This document shows, one piece after another, positions 46,293-56,715 of a DNA stretch of 64,000 nt; positions within the stretch are counted from its first letter, which is position 1, and the number at the start of each line of letters is the position of its first letter. The translations under genes were made by a program, and so were the position numbers. The stretch is from Syntrophomonadaceae bacterium. GTDB taxonomy: Bacteria > Bacillota > Dethiobacteria > DTU022 > UBA8154. The DNA lies in the NCBI GenBank assembly GCA_003556225.1, contig PWRN01000057.1, positions 1 through 64,000 on the forward strand, written 5' to 3'. The notes beneath the pieces were generated by a model that was not told where the DNA came from, did not search any database, and saw nothing but the letters and a program-made list of their open reading frames with translations.

Positions 46293-46781
46293 TTAATCCG
46301 CTGATGAGGAGCTATTTTCTAGAGCATCCAGCTGCTTTTTTGCCTGCTGCTCGAGAAGATAAATTTTTTCCACGCGTCGCTGGTGTCGACCTCCCGCGAA
46401 AGGGGTTTTCAAAAAAACGTGAACGATGTCCAGGGCCAACCCTGGCCCAACCACCCGGGCTCCCAGGGTCAGAATATTGGCATCGTTGTGGGCTCGGGCA
46501 CTGCGGGCCGAAAAACAATCACCGCAAAGGGCTGCCCGAATTCCCTGGACCTTGTTGGCCATAATGGAAACCCCGATGCCCGTACCACAAACCAGGATGC
46601 CCCGATCAAACTCACCTTTACGCACGGCCAGGGCGGCGAGGACAGCCAAATCGGGGTAATCTGCCGCATTTTCATCAAAAACACCCAGGTTAAAAACCTG
46701 TTCTCCTCGTTTTTGCAGGTCGCGCCGGAGCATTTCTTTCAGGGCAAAACCGGCATGATCACTGGCCAGCACAATTTTCAC
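46293..46781 (-). CDS. rpiB: Ribose-5-phosphate isomerase B
   Basis: [41 protein letters not shown]. Confidence 0.96.
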   Translation of the reverse strand: MKIVLASDHAGFALKEMLRRDLQKRGEQVFNLGVFDENAADYPDLAVLAALAVRKGEFDRGILVCGTGIGVSIMANKVQGIRAALCGDCFSARSARAHNDANILTLGARVVGPGLALDIVHVFLKTPFAGGRHQRRVEKIYLLEQQAKKQLDALENSSSSAD

Positions 46782-47072
46782 TGCGCTGCTCCTTTCCTTC
46801 CGCCCTTGTTCCTGCGGGGCGCCATAACATTTCTCTAATTTATATTCGCGCTGGCTCGCCTATCTCCTGCTCTCTCGGCCCCGTCCCTTCCTTTTTTCTT
46901 GACCCACCGCACCTCGATGCGGCAAAAGAGAAGCTTCAATTTGCCGGCCAGCCGGAAATCATGCTCCAGGCTGGCTTATCCCAGCTATAGCTCCGCTGTA
47001 ACAGTCCGGCAGGTATGCCCCCAGGAAAAATAAAGAATGACCGGCAAGGCTCCCCCGGGCTTACATTTGTTT

Positions 47073-48164
47073 TCATGACTTGATAATTTCCACCGCTGCT
47101 TTACGCAACCGGTTCATGACGGCCCGACCGAGATCCCGGTCTTCCAGCCCTTCCGCAATGATCACCTCCGCACCGCGGGCATCCAGGCGGCGAAGGGCCT
47201 GAAAGAGCTGCGCGGCGGCGGCGGGAGGATTGTTGCGGGAACCCAGGGATTCAACCAGCAGCCTGGGAAAAAACGGCACCGTTTCATCGGTAACCAGCAG
47301 TCCAACCTTTCGCCCCTGGACCTGGAAGCCTTCGCAAAGTCCAAGCATCTGCTTGAGCTGCCGCTCCCCCTGCCCTTCCACCAGGTAAAGAGGTGCCTCC
47401 GTGGCGTAATGTCGGTATTTCATGCCGGGAGAAAGAGGCTTGCTTATTTCACCGTGATCAAGGGGTGCCGTTCCATCAATAATCCGCTCTTCCAGGGCGG
47501 CCTCCAGTTGTTCCAGGGTAACACCGCCGGGACGCAGCAGCACGGGTGGCTCCGCCAGAAGGCTCAACACCGTTGACTCCACGCCAACCGGGCAGGGACC
47601 GCCGTCCAGAACCGCCTCGATGCGTCCGGCCAGGTCCTCTAAAACATGTTCGGCGCGGGTCGGGCTGGGGCGGCCTGAGAGGTTGGCGCTGGGCGCGGCG
47701 ATGGAAAGGCCTGAAACGTCGATTAACTTTAAAGCCAACGGATGTGCCGGCATACGGATAGCCACCGAAGACAGGCCGGCGGTAGTAATATCCGGCACCC
47801 GGTCCAGCTTGGGAAGTACCAGGGTCAACGGTCCTGGCCAAAAATGCCGGGCCAGGCGAACCGCCCGTCCAGGAATTTCCGCTGCCAGCGTTTCAACCTG
47901 TTCCAAGCTTCCTACATGAACGATCAGGGGATTATCCGCCGGCCTCCCTTTAACCTGGAAAATACGTTCCACCGCCTTGGGGTTGAGGGCATCTGCACCC
48001 AATCCGTATACGGTTTCCGTGGGAATAGCCACCAGGGAACCCTCCTGCAGCAGACGGCAAGCGTACTGCAGCGCATCTCGCTCGAGTTGCGGACTGGTAG
48101 CAGTTAGCAGCACGGTATTTTTCACTCGTTCCCACGGCACCTTTGCAGCACCTCCACAGGTCAT
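47073..48164 (-). CDS. L-threonylcarbamoyladenylate synthase (Sua5 type); start uncertain
   Basis: LVAIPTETVYGLGADALN, KGRPADNPLIVHV, APSANLSGRPSPTRAEHV; C-terminal Sua5 domain. Confidence 0.95.
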   Translation of the reverse strand: MTCGGAAKVPWERVKNTVLLTATSPQLERDALQYACRLLQEGSLVAIPTETVYGLGADALNPKAVERIFQVKGRPADNPLIVHVGSLEQVETLAAEIPGRAVRLARHFWPGPLTLVLPKLDRVPDITTAGLSSVAIRMPAHPLALKLIDVSGLSIAAPSANLSGRPSPTRAEHVLEDLAGRIEAVLDGGPCPVGVESTVLSLLAEPPVLLRPGGVTLEQLEAALEERIIDGTAPLDHGEISKPLSPGMKYRHYATEAPLYLVEGQGERQLKQMLGLCEGFQVQGRKVGLLVTDETVPFFPRLLVESLGSRNNPPAAAAQLFQALRRLDARGAEVIIAEGLEDRDLGRAVMNRLRKAAVEIIKS

Positions 48165-48254
48165 GCTTTCTCATTCATTTTAATACATCTAGCGCCGAAA
48201 ACAAACAAAATATCCGCAAAAACCCTTCCCGTGAATCATTTATTTGTTATAATG

Positions 48255-48364
48255 AATGTGCTTCCCGGCAAACGCGGGAAGCTACCAGTGCATTTGAGCG
48301 TTTTCCGGGGCGTGCTGCTGGATGGACACCGGGAAACGGTCATGCCATTTATTCGCAAAGCGAG
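48255..48364 (+). promoter_or_regulatory. Structured 5' leader of larB
   Basis: GCTTCCCG 48260-48267/CGGGAAGC 48275-48282; CGTTTTCCGG 48299-48308/CCGGGAAACG 48329-48338; TCGC/GCGA 48353-48363 at RBS; TATAAT at 48248. Confidence 0.45.
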
Positions 48365-48373
48365 GTGGTTAAT

Positions 48374-49165
48374 GTGCATCACCAGCACCTCCGGCTGCTG
48401 TTAGAAGAAGTACACCAGGGCATCACGGATCCCCAGGTAGCGTTTGAACGCCTGCGCAACCTGCCGTACGAAGACCTGGGGTTCGCCAAGGTGGACCATC
48501 ACCGACCCCTGCGGCAAGGCTTCCCCGAGGTCATCTACTGCCCCGGGAAAACGGCAGAGCAGATTACCGCAATCTTGAACCGGCTCCAGGCCTACCCGGG
48601 CAATATCCTGGCTACCCGGGCCAGCCAGGAAATATACGAACAGGTCAAAGGACACCTGCCCCAGGTGGAATTCAAGCCTTTGAGCCGCGCCATGACCATC
48701 CACCGGGATAAAACCTTGTATGCCCCGGGTACGATCCTGATTGTTTCCGCCGGCACCGCGGACATCCCCGTGGCAGAAGAAGCCGCCATCACGGCTGAAC
48801 TCATGGGCAACAAGGTGGAAACCCTTTTTGATGTTGGTGTCGCCGGCATCCACCGCCTGCTGGATCATGGGAAGAAACTGGACCAGGCCAGTGTCATTGT
48901 CGTTGTTGCCGGCATGGAAGGAGCCCTGCCCAGCGTCGTGGGCGGCCTGGTCAGCTGTCCGATCGTGGCAGTCCCAACCAGTGCTGGCTATGGTGCCAAC
49001 TTTTCAGGTCTGGCTCCCCTGCTGGCCATGCTGAACAGCTGCGCCGCCGGCGTCTCCGTTGTGAATATCGACAACGGCTTTGGTGCCGGTTACAGCGCCG
49101 CGCTCATCAACCGCGTCTCCGCAATGCCGGGAAACATTCAACCGGGGGTGACAGAGCACCCATGA
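48374..49165 (+). CDS. larB: Nickel pincer cofactor biosynthesis protein LarB
   Basis: GTG start after GAGGTGG; VDHHRPLRQGFPEVIYCPGKT, PurE-like core VSAGTADIPVAEEAAITAELMG...GVAGIHRLL. Confidence 0.93.
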   Translation: MHHQHLRLLLEEVHQGITDPQVAFERLRNLPYEDLGFAKVDHHRPLRQGFPEVIYCPGKTAEQITAILNRLQAYPGNILATRASQEIYEQVKGHLPQVEFKPLSRAMTIHRDKTLYAPGTILIVSAGTADIPVAEEAAITAELMGNKVETLFDVGVAGIHRLLDHGKKLDQASVIVVVAGMEGALPSVVGGLVSCPIVAVPTSAGYGANFSGLAPLLAMLNSCAAGVSVVNIDNGFGAGYSAALINRVSAMPGNIQPGVTEHP

Positions 49166-50367
49166 GAATCCTCTATTTCGACTGTGCAGCCGGGGCCGCC
49201 GGAGACATGCTGCTAACCTCCATGCTGGACCTGGATCCCCTGGGGGAAAAAGACCTGGGCGCCCAGCTGAAGAAAATGCCCCTGGAAGGATATCGGCTGT
49301 CCTTTCAAGAGGTACAAAAAAAAGGGCTCCAAGCCCTGCAGATGACCGTTGATATCCAGGCTCCTCAGCCCCTGCGTCATTATCCAGAAATTGAAGCGAT
49401 CATCAAAAGTGCCTCTTTTTCCCGCTTCGTCGAAGAACATAGCCTGGCCGTATTCCAAGCCCTGGCCCGGGCAGAAGCCCGGGTGCACGGCGTTCCTGAG
49501 GACCGGGTCCATTTCCATGAAGTGGGAGCGGTGGACTCCATCCTGGATATTGTCGGCTGTATGCTGGTCCTGGAGCGGCTGGATGTGGAAGATGTGCGCG
49601 CGTCTGCCCTGCCCCTGGGAAAAGGCTGGGCAAAAACTGCTCACGGGGTGCTTCCCCTCCCTGCACCCGCAACAGTGGAAATCATCAAGAACCACGGGAT
49701 CCCCTGCTATGGGACCCAGGTCCAAGGAGAAACCGTTACACCATCTGGAGCAGCCATCCTGGCCGTCATCTGTTCCCAGTTCGCCCCGCTTCCGCCGCTA
49801 AGGTTGCTATCTATCGGTTATGGCGCAGGACACATGGATTTTGAATATCCCAATGTTTTGCGCGCTTTTCAAGGGGTGCTCTGTCCAGGAACTGCAGCAG
49901 CAACGGAGCCGGAAACTGCAGAGGTCCTGTTAACTGAACCCGCCCGGCTGCTTGAAGCCAACATTGACGACCTGAATCCGGAATGGTTTGAGCACATACT
50001 GGACTGTCTCCTGGAGGCCGGCGCCCTGGATGTATGGTTGACCCCCATCCAGATGAAAAAAAATCGGCCAGCCATCAAGCTAGCGGTGTTGGCCCGCCCG
50101 GAAGATTCCCACCGGCTCGGTCAAATCATGCTGCGAGAAACAACAACTTTGGGCTACCGACAGAGCCCTGCGGAGAAAATCATGCTTCCACGGGAAGAAC
50201 GGTTGGTCGACACACCCTGGGGCAAGGTCCGCGTGAAGCTGGCGGGAAAGGGCCCTGATTTCTGGAATGTCAAGCCGGAATACCGGGACTGCCTGGAAAT
50301 CGCCCGCAAATACAAGGTTCCCCTTAAAAACGTCTATCAAGCTATCTGGCAAAACCTGGGAGATTAA
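49162..50367 (+). CDS. larC: Nickel insertion protein LarC, single continuous ORF
   Basis: MRILYFDCAAGAAGDMLL; VHFHEVGAVDSILDIVG; LEANIDDLNPEWF. Confidence 0.95.
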   Translation: MRILYFDCAAGAAGDMLLTSMLDLDPLGEKDLGAQLKKMPLEGYRLSFQEVQKKGLQALQMTVDIQAPQPLRHYPEIEAIIKSASFSRFVEEHSLAVFQALARAEARVHGVPEDRVHFHEVGAVDSILDIVGCMLVLERLDVEDVRASALPLGKGWAKTAHGVLPLPAPATVEIIKNHGIPCYGTQVQGETVTPSGAAILAVICSQFAPLPPLRLLSIGYGAGHMDFEYPNVLRAFQGVLCPGTAAATEPETAEVLLTEPARLLEANIDDLNPEWFEHILDCLLEAGALDVWLTPIQMKKNRPAIKLAVLARPEDSHRLGQIMLRETTTLGYRQSPAEKIMLPREERLVDTPWGKVRVKLAGKGPDFWNVKPEYRDCLEIARKYKVPLKNVYQAIWQNLGD

Positions 50368-50837
50368 TCCTCTTTCCCAGGAGCCTGCCGGGCCTTTTTT
50401 TCCTTACCCTGGCATTTGCTACAGTAACCGTAAAACTGCAGGTTATGGTTCACAATGTCAAAGCCGTGTTTTTGTTCAATCACCTCTTCCAGCTGGTGCA
50501 GCAGGTCATCTTCGACCTCGAAGATCTCATCACAGCCCAGGCAAACCAGGTGGTGGTGGTGATGATGAGAGAGGTCCTGGTGCGCCATCTCGTAGCGGCT
50601 GCGACCATCTCCAAAGTTCAATTTATGAATGAGACCCAGGCCTTCCAGCAATTCAAGGGTGCGGTAAATCGTGGCTAAACCAATTTCTTCCCCCCGGGCT
50701 CGACTGAATGTAAAGACTTCTTCTGCACTCAGGTGGCGCTGCCGGTGCTGGAGAAAGATCTCCAGGACCAATCTTCGCTGGGGTGTCAGGCGGTACTCTT
50801 TAAACTGGCTTTCCATCGCCTCAATTTTCTTATCCAT
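50364..50837 (-). CDS. Fur family regulator
   Basis: RLTPQRRLVLEIFLQ, ATIYRTLELLEGLGLI, HHHHHHLVCLGC...CSKC. Confidence 0.93.
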   Translation of the reverse strand: MDKKIEAMESQFKEYRLTPQRRLVLEIFLQHRQRHLSAEEVFTFSRARGEEIGLATIYRTLELLEGLGLIHKLNFGDGRSRYEMAHQDLSHHHHHHLVCLGCDEIFEVEDDLLHQLEEVIEQKHGFDIVNHNLQFYGYCSKCQGKEKKARQAPGKED

Positions 50838-50855
50838 GCAAAAGGCACCTCAAAT

Positions 50856-52460
50856 TTAGAATTCCTCCGTGACTACCTGGGCCAGGTTGGTCGCATGATC
50901 GGCGATTCGTTCCATGTTGCTTAAGATATCCAGGTAAATCACCCCGGCGGCCGTGACACACTCCCTGCGGTTCACCCGCTCGATGTGGCGCTTCCTTAGC
51001 TCCTTCTCCATATCATCGACAATGTCATCCTGGGTAATCACGGTCCTGGCCAGGCTCACGTCTTCCTTGCGGAAGGCCTCAATGGCTTGCACGAACATCT
51101 CATTCACTTTCTCATACATGGAGAATACTTCCTCCCGGGCCACGGCAGAGACCTGCAGCTTTTCATCGAGCACGGTTTCGGACAGCTGCACGATGTTCTG
51201 GGAATGATCTCCGATCCGCTCCAGGTCGTTCGCGGCACTCATCAGGCCAGCCACGGTGGTTGTCTGCTGGCGGGTCAAAGAATGCTGGGACAGTTCCTGG
51301 AGATAATGCGCAATTTCCGTCTCCAGCCCATCGACCAGGTCCTCCATCTGCAGGATATGGGCTATTTTACGACGATCGCCTTTTACAAAGACCTCAATGG
51401 ATTCCTGGACCATGTCACGTGCAATAGAGGCCATGCGCAGCAATTCCTGGCGGGCCGCTTCCAGGGCCACGGCGGGCGCTTTCAGCATCCGCTTGTCCAG
51501 GAACTTTGGCCCCAGTTCCACCCGGGCATCTTCCCCGGGCACAATGTAATTGATCAAGCGGACAAAATAGTTGAAAAAGGGGAAAACAATCAGGGTATTC
51601 AAGACGTTAAAGATCGTATGGGCATTGGCCGTCTGGCGGGCAACGGTTTGGCCCGTTTCCAGGATTAGTTGGGTAAAGGGTCCCAAAAACAGCAGCAAGA
51701 TGGCCACACCCAGCAAGTTAAAAAGCACGTGGGCGAAGGCGGTTTTGCGGGCAGACAGCGACGTGCCAAGGCCGGCAAGCATGGCCGTGATGCAGGTTCC
51801 AACGTTGGTGCCCAGGATAAGCGGGATGGCCGCTTCAATGGTCATCAGGTCTTGCAGGGTGAGAGCGATAATGATCCCCGTGGCCCCACTGCTGCTCTGG
51901 ATGGCCGCCGTAAACAACGCCGAAATGAGGATGCCTAAAAAAGGTTGTTCACCGAAGCGTACCAGCAGATCCAGAAAAAACGGGCTGTCTCTTAAAGGAT
52001 ACATGGCCTCGGACATGGTTAACATGCCCAAGAAGAGCAAGCCAAACCCCAGGAGCGTCTGTCCCAGGTAGCGATAGAGCTTGCGGCGCCCGAAAAAATT
52101 TAACAATCCGCCGATCCCTACAGCCGGGAGAGCCAAATAATCCAGGTCAAAAGAGATGATCTGCGCCGTGACCGTCGTGCCAATATTGGCACCCATGATC
52201 GCGCTGACGGCCTGGGCCAGGGTCATCAGGCCAGCATTCACGAACCCGACCAACATGACCGTCGTCGTGCTGCTGCTCTGGACCAGGATGGTAACAAGGA
52301 TCCCCGTAAAAATACCGATAATGGGTTTTCCCGTCAGGATCTCCAGGATCCGCCGCAGCCTGTCTCCTGCGATTTTTTGCATCCCCGAGGCCATCATCTG
52401 GATCCCAAAAAGAAACAGACCCAGCCCCCCGAGCATGCCAATCGCAATGAACCAGTTCAT
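50856..52460 (-). CDS. Na/Pi cotransporter family protein with PhoU-like C-terminus
   Basis: GILVTILVQSSSTTTVMLVGFVNAGLM; TAAIQSSSGATGIIIAL. Confidence 0.94.
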   Translation of the reverse strand: MNWFIAIGMLGGLGLFLFGIQMMASGMQKIAGDRLRRILEILTGKPIIGIFTGILVTILVQSSSTTTVMLVGFVNAGLMTLAQAVSAIMGANIGTTVTAQIISFDLDYLALPAVGIGGLLNFFGRRKLYRYLGQTLLGFGLLFLGMLTMSEAMYPLRDSPFFLDLLVRFGEQPFLGILISALFTAAIQSSSGATGIIIALTLQDLMTIEAAIPLILGTNVGTCITAMLAGLGTSLSARKTAFAHVLFNLLGVAILLLFLGPFTQLILETGQTVARQTANAHTIFNVLNTLIVFPFFNYFVRLINYIVPGEDARVELGPKFLDKRMLKAPAVALEAARQELLRMASIARDMVQESIEVFVKGDRRKIAHILQMEDLVDGLETEIAHYLQELSQHSLTRQQTTTVAGLMSAANDLERIGDHSQNIVQLSETVLDEKLQVSAVAREEVFSMYEKVNEMFVQAIEAFRKEDVSLARTVITQDDIVDDMEKELRKRHIERVNRRECVTAAGVIYLDILSNMERIADHATNLAQVVTEEF

Positions 52461-52750
52461 AAAAGGCTTCTCCCCCCGAACCTGAGAACCGATACTGTTT
52501 TCAATTAGTTGATTCTCTACGCAGCGGTTTTTTCCCTTTTTTAGCTAGAGAAAGTACTGTAGGAAAATCCAAATCCGCAATTTTCTAACTTTGCAATCAC
52601 GCTTGCTCAGGAATAAGCCCTGATTTCCTTCTCACTTCAGATACAGGATTTGCAACCTGGAAAACAGCGCGTACTTGCCTCCTGCCCCCGTGCATCGGGC
52701 AGAAAATATGATATAATAACGTCGATAAAATAACCCGCTGGAGGTGAAAC

Positions 52751-53170
52751 ATGAGCAACCTGGTCCGCTTTGGAGTTTCGATTAACAAGGGTTTGTTGGT
52801 CCAATTCGATAAAATTATTGAAGAAAAAGGATACAGCAACCGCTCGGAAGCCATCCGGGATTTGATCAGTAACCAGATGGTTGAATTAGAATGGGAAAAA
52901 GAGGAAGAGGAAGTGGCGGGGACGGTAACGCTGATCTACGACCACCACGTTCGGGGTTTAAGCGAACTCCTGCTGGAAGTGCAGCACAGTTTTCACGATC
53001 TGATCCTCTCCACCATGCACCTGCACCTGGATCACCACAACTGCCTGGAAGTGCTTGCCGTGAAAGGGGCCGCCCGGGAGGTGAGAAGGATCGCGGAGCG
53101 CCTGATCAGCGTGAAGGGCGTGAAACACGGCCGGCTCTCCATTACAACCACCGGGAAAAACCTGGGATAA
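52751..53170 (+). CDS. nikR: Nickel-responsive regulator NikR
   Basis: [54 protein letters not shown]. Confidence 0.94.
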   Translation: MSNLVRFGVSINKGLLVQFDKIIEEKGYSNRSEAIRDLISNQMVELEWEKEEEEVAGTVTLIYDHHVRGLSELLLEVQHSFHDLILSTMHLHLDHHNCLEVLAVKGAAREVRRIAERLISVKGVKHGRLSITTTGKNLG

Positions 53171-53196
53171 AAGCCGCGCAGCCGAACCGGGCGCCT

Positions 53197-54117
53197 TTAA
53201 GCCCGCAGCAAAATCACCCGTTCCCGGCTGCCGTAGTCCAGGATGATCTGGTCAACCATAAGGCCGGCGCTTCGGGCTATCGCCCCCACGGACTCAGCCT
53301 GGTTTTCCCCGACTTCCAGGGCAACCAGCCCTGGAATCGTCAGGTAATCCCGGGCATTCGGCAAAATCTTGCGGTATGCTTCCAGTCCGTCATCCCCGCC
53401 ATCAAGCGCACTGCGGGGTTCTTTCTGAACTTCCGCCGTGAGGGAAGCCAGGGTAGACCGGGGAACATAGGGCGGGTTGGATATGACCGCCTGGAAACGG
53501 TGCTGCCCGGGGGCAAGCGAGCGCCAAAAAGAGCTGCAGATGGTCTTGACGCGATCATCCACACCGTGAAGAACAGCATTCTCGCGAGCCACCTGGAGGG
53601 CCTCTGCGCTGTGATCAACCGCGGTGATCGCGGCGGCAGGAAAAACCAGGGCCAGCATGACAGCGATGTTACCGCAGCCTGTTCCCAGGTCCAGCAGGCT
53701 GAACCCTTCTCCTCCCCTTTGCCGGGGATAGGTTTCCCGCAGCCACCTGTTCGCCGCCTCCACCAGGTGCTCCGTTTCGGGGCGCGGGATCAGCACCGCA
53801 CGGTTAACCAGAAACGTTTTTCCCATGAACTCTTTTTCACCGGTAAGGTAGGCCAAAGGCTCCCTGCAGCCTCTCTGTCCAAGGAGCTGCAGGAAGCGGT
53901 TTTTCTCCGGATCGCTCAGAAGGTGTTCCCCGTGGGCATAGAGATAGGCCCTTTCCTTTTCCAGCAGGAAGCAGAGCAAGTATTCCGCTTCTTTCCTCGG
54001 GCCTTCAATCCCGCGGGCTCGCAAAAAAGAAACGGCCTCTTGTAAGGCCTGGTTGATGGTCCAGCTCACCTTTTCATGCCTCCCGCTTTTGCCTGACGCG
54101 CGGTTCACGACCAGCAT
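53197..54117 (-). CDS. prmC: Release factor glutamine methyltransferase
   Basis: IPRPETEHLVE, LDLGTGCGNIAV, AVISNPPYVP. Confidence 0.96.
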   Translation of the reverse strand: MLVVNRASGKSGRHEKVSWTINQALQEAVSFLRARGIEGPRKEAEYLLCFLLEKERAYLYAHGEHLLSDPEKNRFLQLLGQRGCREPLAYLTGEKEFMGKTFLVNRAVLIPRPETEHLVEAANRWLRETYPRQRGGEGFSLLDLGTGCGNIAVMLALVFPAAAITAVDHSAEALQVARENAVLHGVDDRVKTICSSFWRSLAPGQHRFQAVISNPPYVPRSTLASLTAEVQKEPRSALDGGDDGLEAYRKILPNARDYLTIPGLVALEVGENQAESVGAIARSAGLMVDQIILDYGSRERVILLRA

Positions 54118-54138
54118 CTCTCAGGCGGTCATCATCCC

Positions 54139-55206
54139 TCAAATCTGCTTGATCTGTTCGGCGCGGTCTTGGGCCGTGAGGGCAGCAATAATCTCCTCCA
54201 TATCCCCCTGCAGCACGTATTCCAACCTGTGCAGGGTTAAACCGATCCGGTGATCGGTGACCCGGTTCTGAGGAAAATTATAGGTACGGATGCGCTCGCT
54301 GCGGTCCCCGCTGCCTACCTGGCTGCGCCTCTCTTCAGCCTGCTCACTTTGCTGCTGGGCCAGCAGGTTATCCAACAGTCGAGCGCGCAGGACCCTCATA
54401 GCTTTTTCGCGGTTTTTCAACTGCGATTTTTCGTCCTGGCAAGTCACCACGGTTTGCGTCGGGATATGGGTGATGCGCACCGCCGATTGGGTCGTGTTCA
54501 CGCTTTGCCCCCCGGGTCCCGTGGAACAAAAGGTGTCCACGCGGAGCTCCTGGGGATTGATGATAAGTTCAACTTCTTCAGCTTCCGGCAAAACCGCTAC
54601 CGTTGCTGCTGAAGTGTGGATGCGGCCTCCCGATTCCGTGGCGGGAATACGCTGCACCCGGTGAACACCGCTTTCAAACTTTAGCTGGCTGTACGCCCCT
54701 CGTCCCTTGATGGAGAAAATGATCTCCTTGAAGCCGCCGATATCCGTCGGACTGGAATCGATTACTTCCGCCTGCCAACCTTTCCTTTCGGCAAAGCGCA
54801 GGTACATACGCAGCAGGTCTGCAGCAAACAAGGAGGCCTCATCGCCCCCTGTCCCAGCGCGTATCTCCATAATCACATCTTTTTTATCGTTGGGATCCTT
54901 GGGCAGCACCAACAGGTTTAACTTTTCTTCTAACTTCCCTTTAACCGTCGTCAGTCGTGCCAGTTCTTCCCTCAAAAATGTTTCCATCTCTTCATCGGGT
55001 TGATCATGGAGCATTTCCCTGGCTTCCCGCAAATCGACCTCAACGTCTTTCATCTGCCGAAAAACCTCCACCGTTTCACTCAACTCCGCGTGTTCCCGGG
55101 TATATTTCTGCCACTGCTGCTGGTTTTTAAGCACTTCGGGATCGCTTAGCTGTTCTTCCAGGTAGAGATAACGGTCTTCCAATGCTTGTAGTTTTTCCCA
55201 CATCAT
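54139..55206 (-). CDS. prfA: Peptide chain release factor 1
   Basis: [45 protein letters not shown]. Confidence 0.97.
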   Translation of the reverse strand: MMWEKLQALEDRYLYLEEQLSDPEVLKNQQQWQKYTREHAELSETVEVFRQMKDVEVDLREAREMLHDQPDEEMETFLREELARLTTVKGKLEEKLNLLVLPKDPNDKKDVIMEIRAGTGGDEASLFAADLLRMYLRFAERKGWQAEVIDSSPTDIGGFKEIIFSIKGRGAYSQLKFESGVHRVQRIPATESGGRIHTSAATVAVLPEAEEVELIINPQELRVDTFCSTGPGGQSVNTTQSAVRITHIPTQTVVTCQDEKSQLKNREKAMRVLRARLLDNLLAQQQSEQAEERRSQVGSGDRSERIRTYNFPQNRVTDHRIGLTLHRLEYVLQGDMEEIIAALTAQDRAEQIKQI

Positions 55207-56210
55207 GACTTCTCCTCCGTTTGAGCAAAAACATCTTCCATCGATTCGACCTTTACCCGCGGTGCAACCTCTTCTCCAGCGATTCCCTCATCTCCCTGGA
55301 GCACCGCCTGCAGTGCCTGAATGGCTACCTCGATCTGGTCATCTGCCGGTTTTCGCGTAGTCATACGCTGCAGCCAGAGACCAGGCTGTGAGATGAGCCG
55401 GGTAAGCAGATTGTCCCGGGCACCGGCAAATTTGATCGCCTCATAAGAAAGTCCGGCCACCAGCGGGAGCAGAGAAAGTCGGATCAGAATGCGCTGCCAG
55501 ATTCCCGGCCAACCGAAAAAGGAGAACAAAAGGATACTGGTCACCATCACGATCAAAAGAAAACTGGTGCCGCACCTGCGGTGCAAGGGGCTATAGGGTC
55601 GTGTATTATCTACCGTCAGGGGAAGGCCCGCTTCGTAACAGGCAATGGCCTTGTGTTCAGCACCGTGGTATTGGAAAACCCTTCCTATTTCCTTCCAGCG
55701 TGAAATGAGAAAGATATAGCTCAGGAAAATAACCAAACGAATGGCTCCTTCACCCAGGTTGAGCAGTAAGGCGGGACCCCCACTTTGACGCAGCCAGTTC
55801 ATCAGCACGGTGGGCAGCAGGATGAATAAGCCCACGCCGAAGGCCAGGGAAACCGCCACGGTGAGAGGGAGTTCCCAACCTTTGAGCTCCTCTTCTTCTT
55901 CCAGGGCGTGTTCTGCGGAAGCAGAAATGGACCTGACCCCCAGCACCAGGGCTTCCACAAAAGCAACCATCCCACGTAATACAGGCCATTTTAAAATGGG
56001 GAAGCGTTCACTAAAGGAAAAAAAATTCTTCTTCTCTACGGCGATCCCGCCGTTAGGCTGGCGGACAGCAATCGCGATCTTCGATCGGTTTCTCATCATC
56101 ACGCCTTCGATCACCGCTTGTCCCCCGATATGCACCTTGTTTTCTTTCAAGCGATTCCACCCTGCCCTTTCTTTGATGCGTGCGGCTGGCGAAACACCCG
56201 CAGGCCCCAT
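55203..56210 (-). CDS. DUF1385 membrane protein (YqhQ-like)
   Basis: [48 protein letters not shown]. Confidence 0.93.
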   Translation of the reverse strand: MGPAGVSPAARIKERAGWNRLKENKVHIGGQAVIEGVMMRNRSKIAIAVRQPNGGIAVEKKNFFSFSERFPILKWPVLRGMVAFVEALVLGVRSISASAEHALEEEEELKGWELPLTVAVSLAFGVGLFILLPTVLMNWLRQSGGPALLLNLGEGAIRLVIFLSYIFLISRWKEIGRVFQYHGAEHKAIACYEAGLPLTVDNTRPYSPLHRRCGTSFLLIVMVTSILLFSFFGWPGIWQRILIRLSLLPLVAGLSYEAIKFAGARDNLLTRLISQPGLWLQRMTTRKPADDQIEVAIQALQAVLQGDEGIAGEEVAPRVKVESMEDVFAQTEEKS

Positions 56211-56257
56211 TTGAAAAAAACAGGGCTGCTTTAGCCCTGCTTTTCAGCATCTGCTTC

Positions 56258-56458
56258 TTACTCCATGCCGTATTTCCGCTTAAAGCGTTCCACACGGCCC
56301 CCGGAATCAACAAATTTTTGTTTCCCGGTAAAGAAAGGATGGCAGTTGGAGCAGATCTCTACTTTCATGTCTTTTACCGTGGAACCAACTTCATAGACTG
56401 AACCGCAGGCGCAGGTTATCTTGGTCTTTTCATATGCGGGATGAATTTCTTTTTTCAC
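56258..56458 (-). CDS. rpmE: Ribosomal protein L31, zinc-binding type
   Basis: GTG start; [27 protein letters not shown]...[29 protein letters not shown]. Confidence 0.96.
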   Translation of the reverse strand: MKKEIHPAYEKTKITCACGSVYEVGSTVKDMKVEICSNCHPFFTGKQKFVDSGGRVERFKRKYGME

Positions 56459-56715
56459 GTGGATCACCTCTTTCCTGAAACAAAAACGTGTTTTCTGTAA
56501 ATCCTTTTTTGCCATGCGCGAAATCTATCATAACAAATAATGCCCCGTTTGACAACACAAAAAACAAGGCGCACTCGAACGACTAAGAGACATACTCAAA
56601 GGATCCGGCGCTTTCTTCTGTTTATATTTCCAGGTTGTTTGTTTTCAAGCAGCGGGTTGCAAGGGGATGTATCTGGCAATCTCTAAACCAGAAATCCGGC
56701 TCGTTTAACCTGTCC

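Noticed and set aside
48255-48373. ZTP (pfl) riboswitch because LarB is PurE-like
   Set aside because: The diagnostic CCGCCTGGGC 3' motif is absent, so it is kept only as an unclassified structured leader.
49162-50367. Possible programmed frameshift in larC
   Set aside because: The ORF is continuous through both LarC halves; no frameshift is needed.
50364-50837. His6 tag (cloning artefact) in the Fur-family protein
   Set aside because: SHHHHHHLVCLGC lies at the usual His-rich metal-binding segment of Fur proteins, so it is natural.
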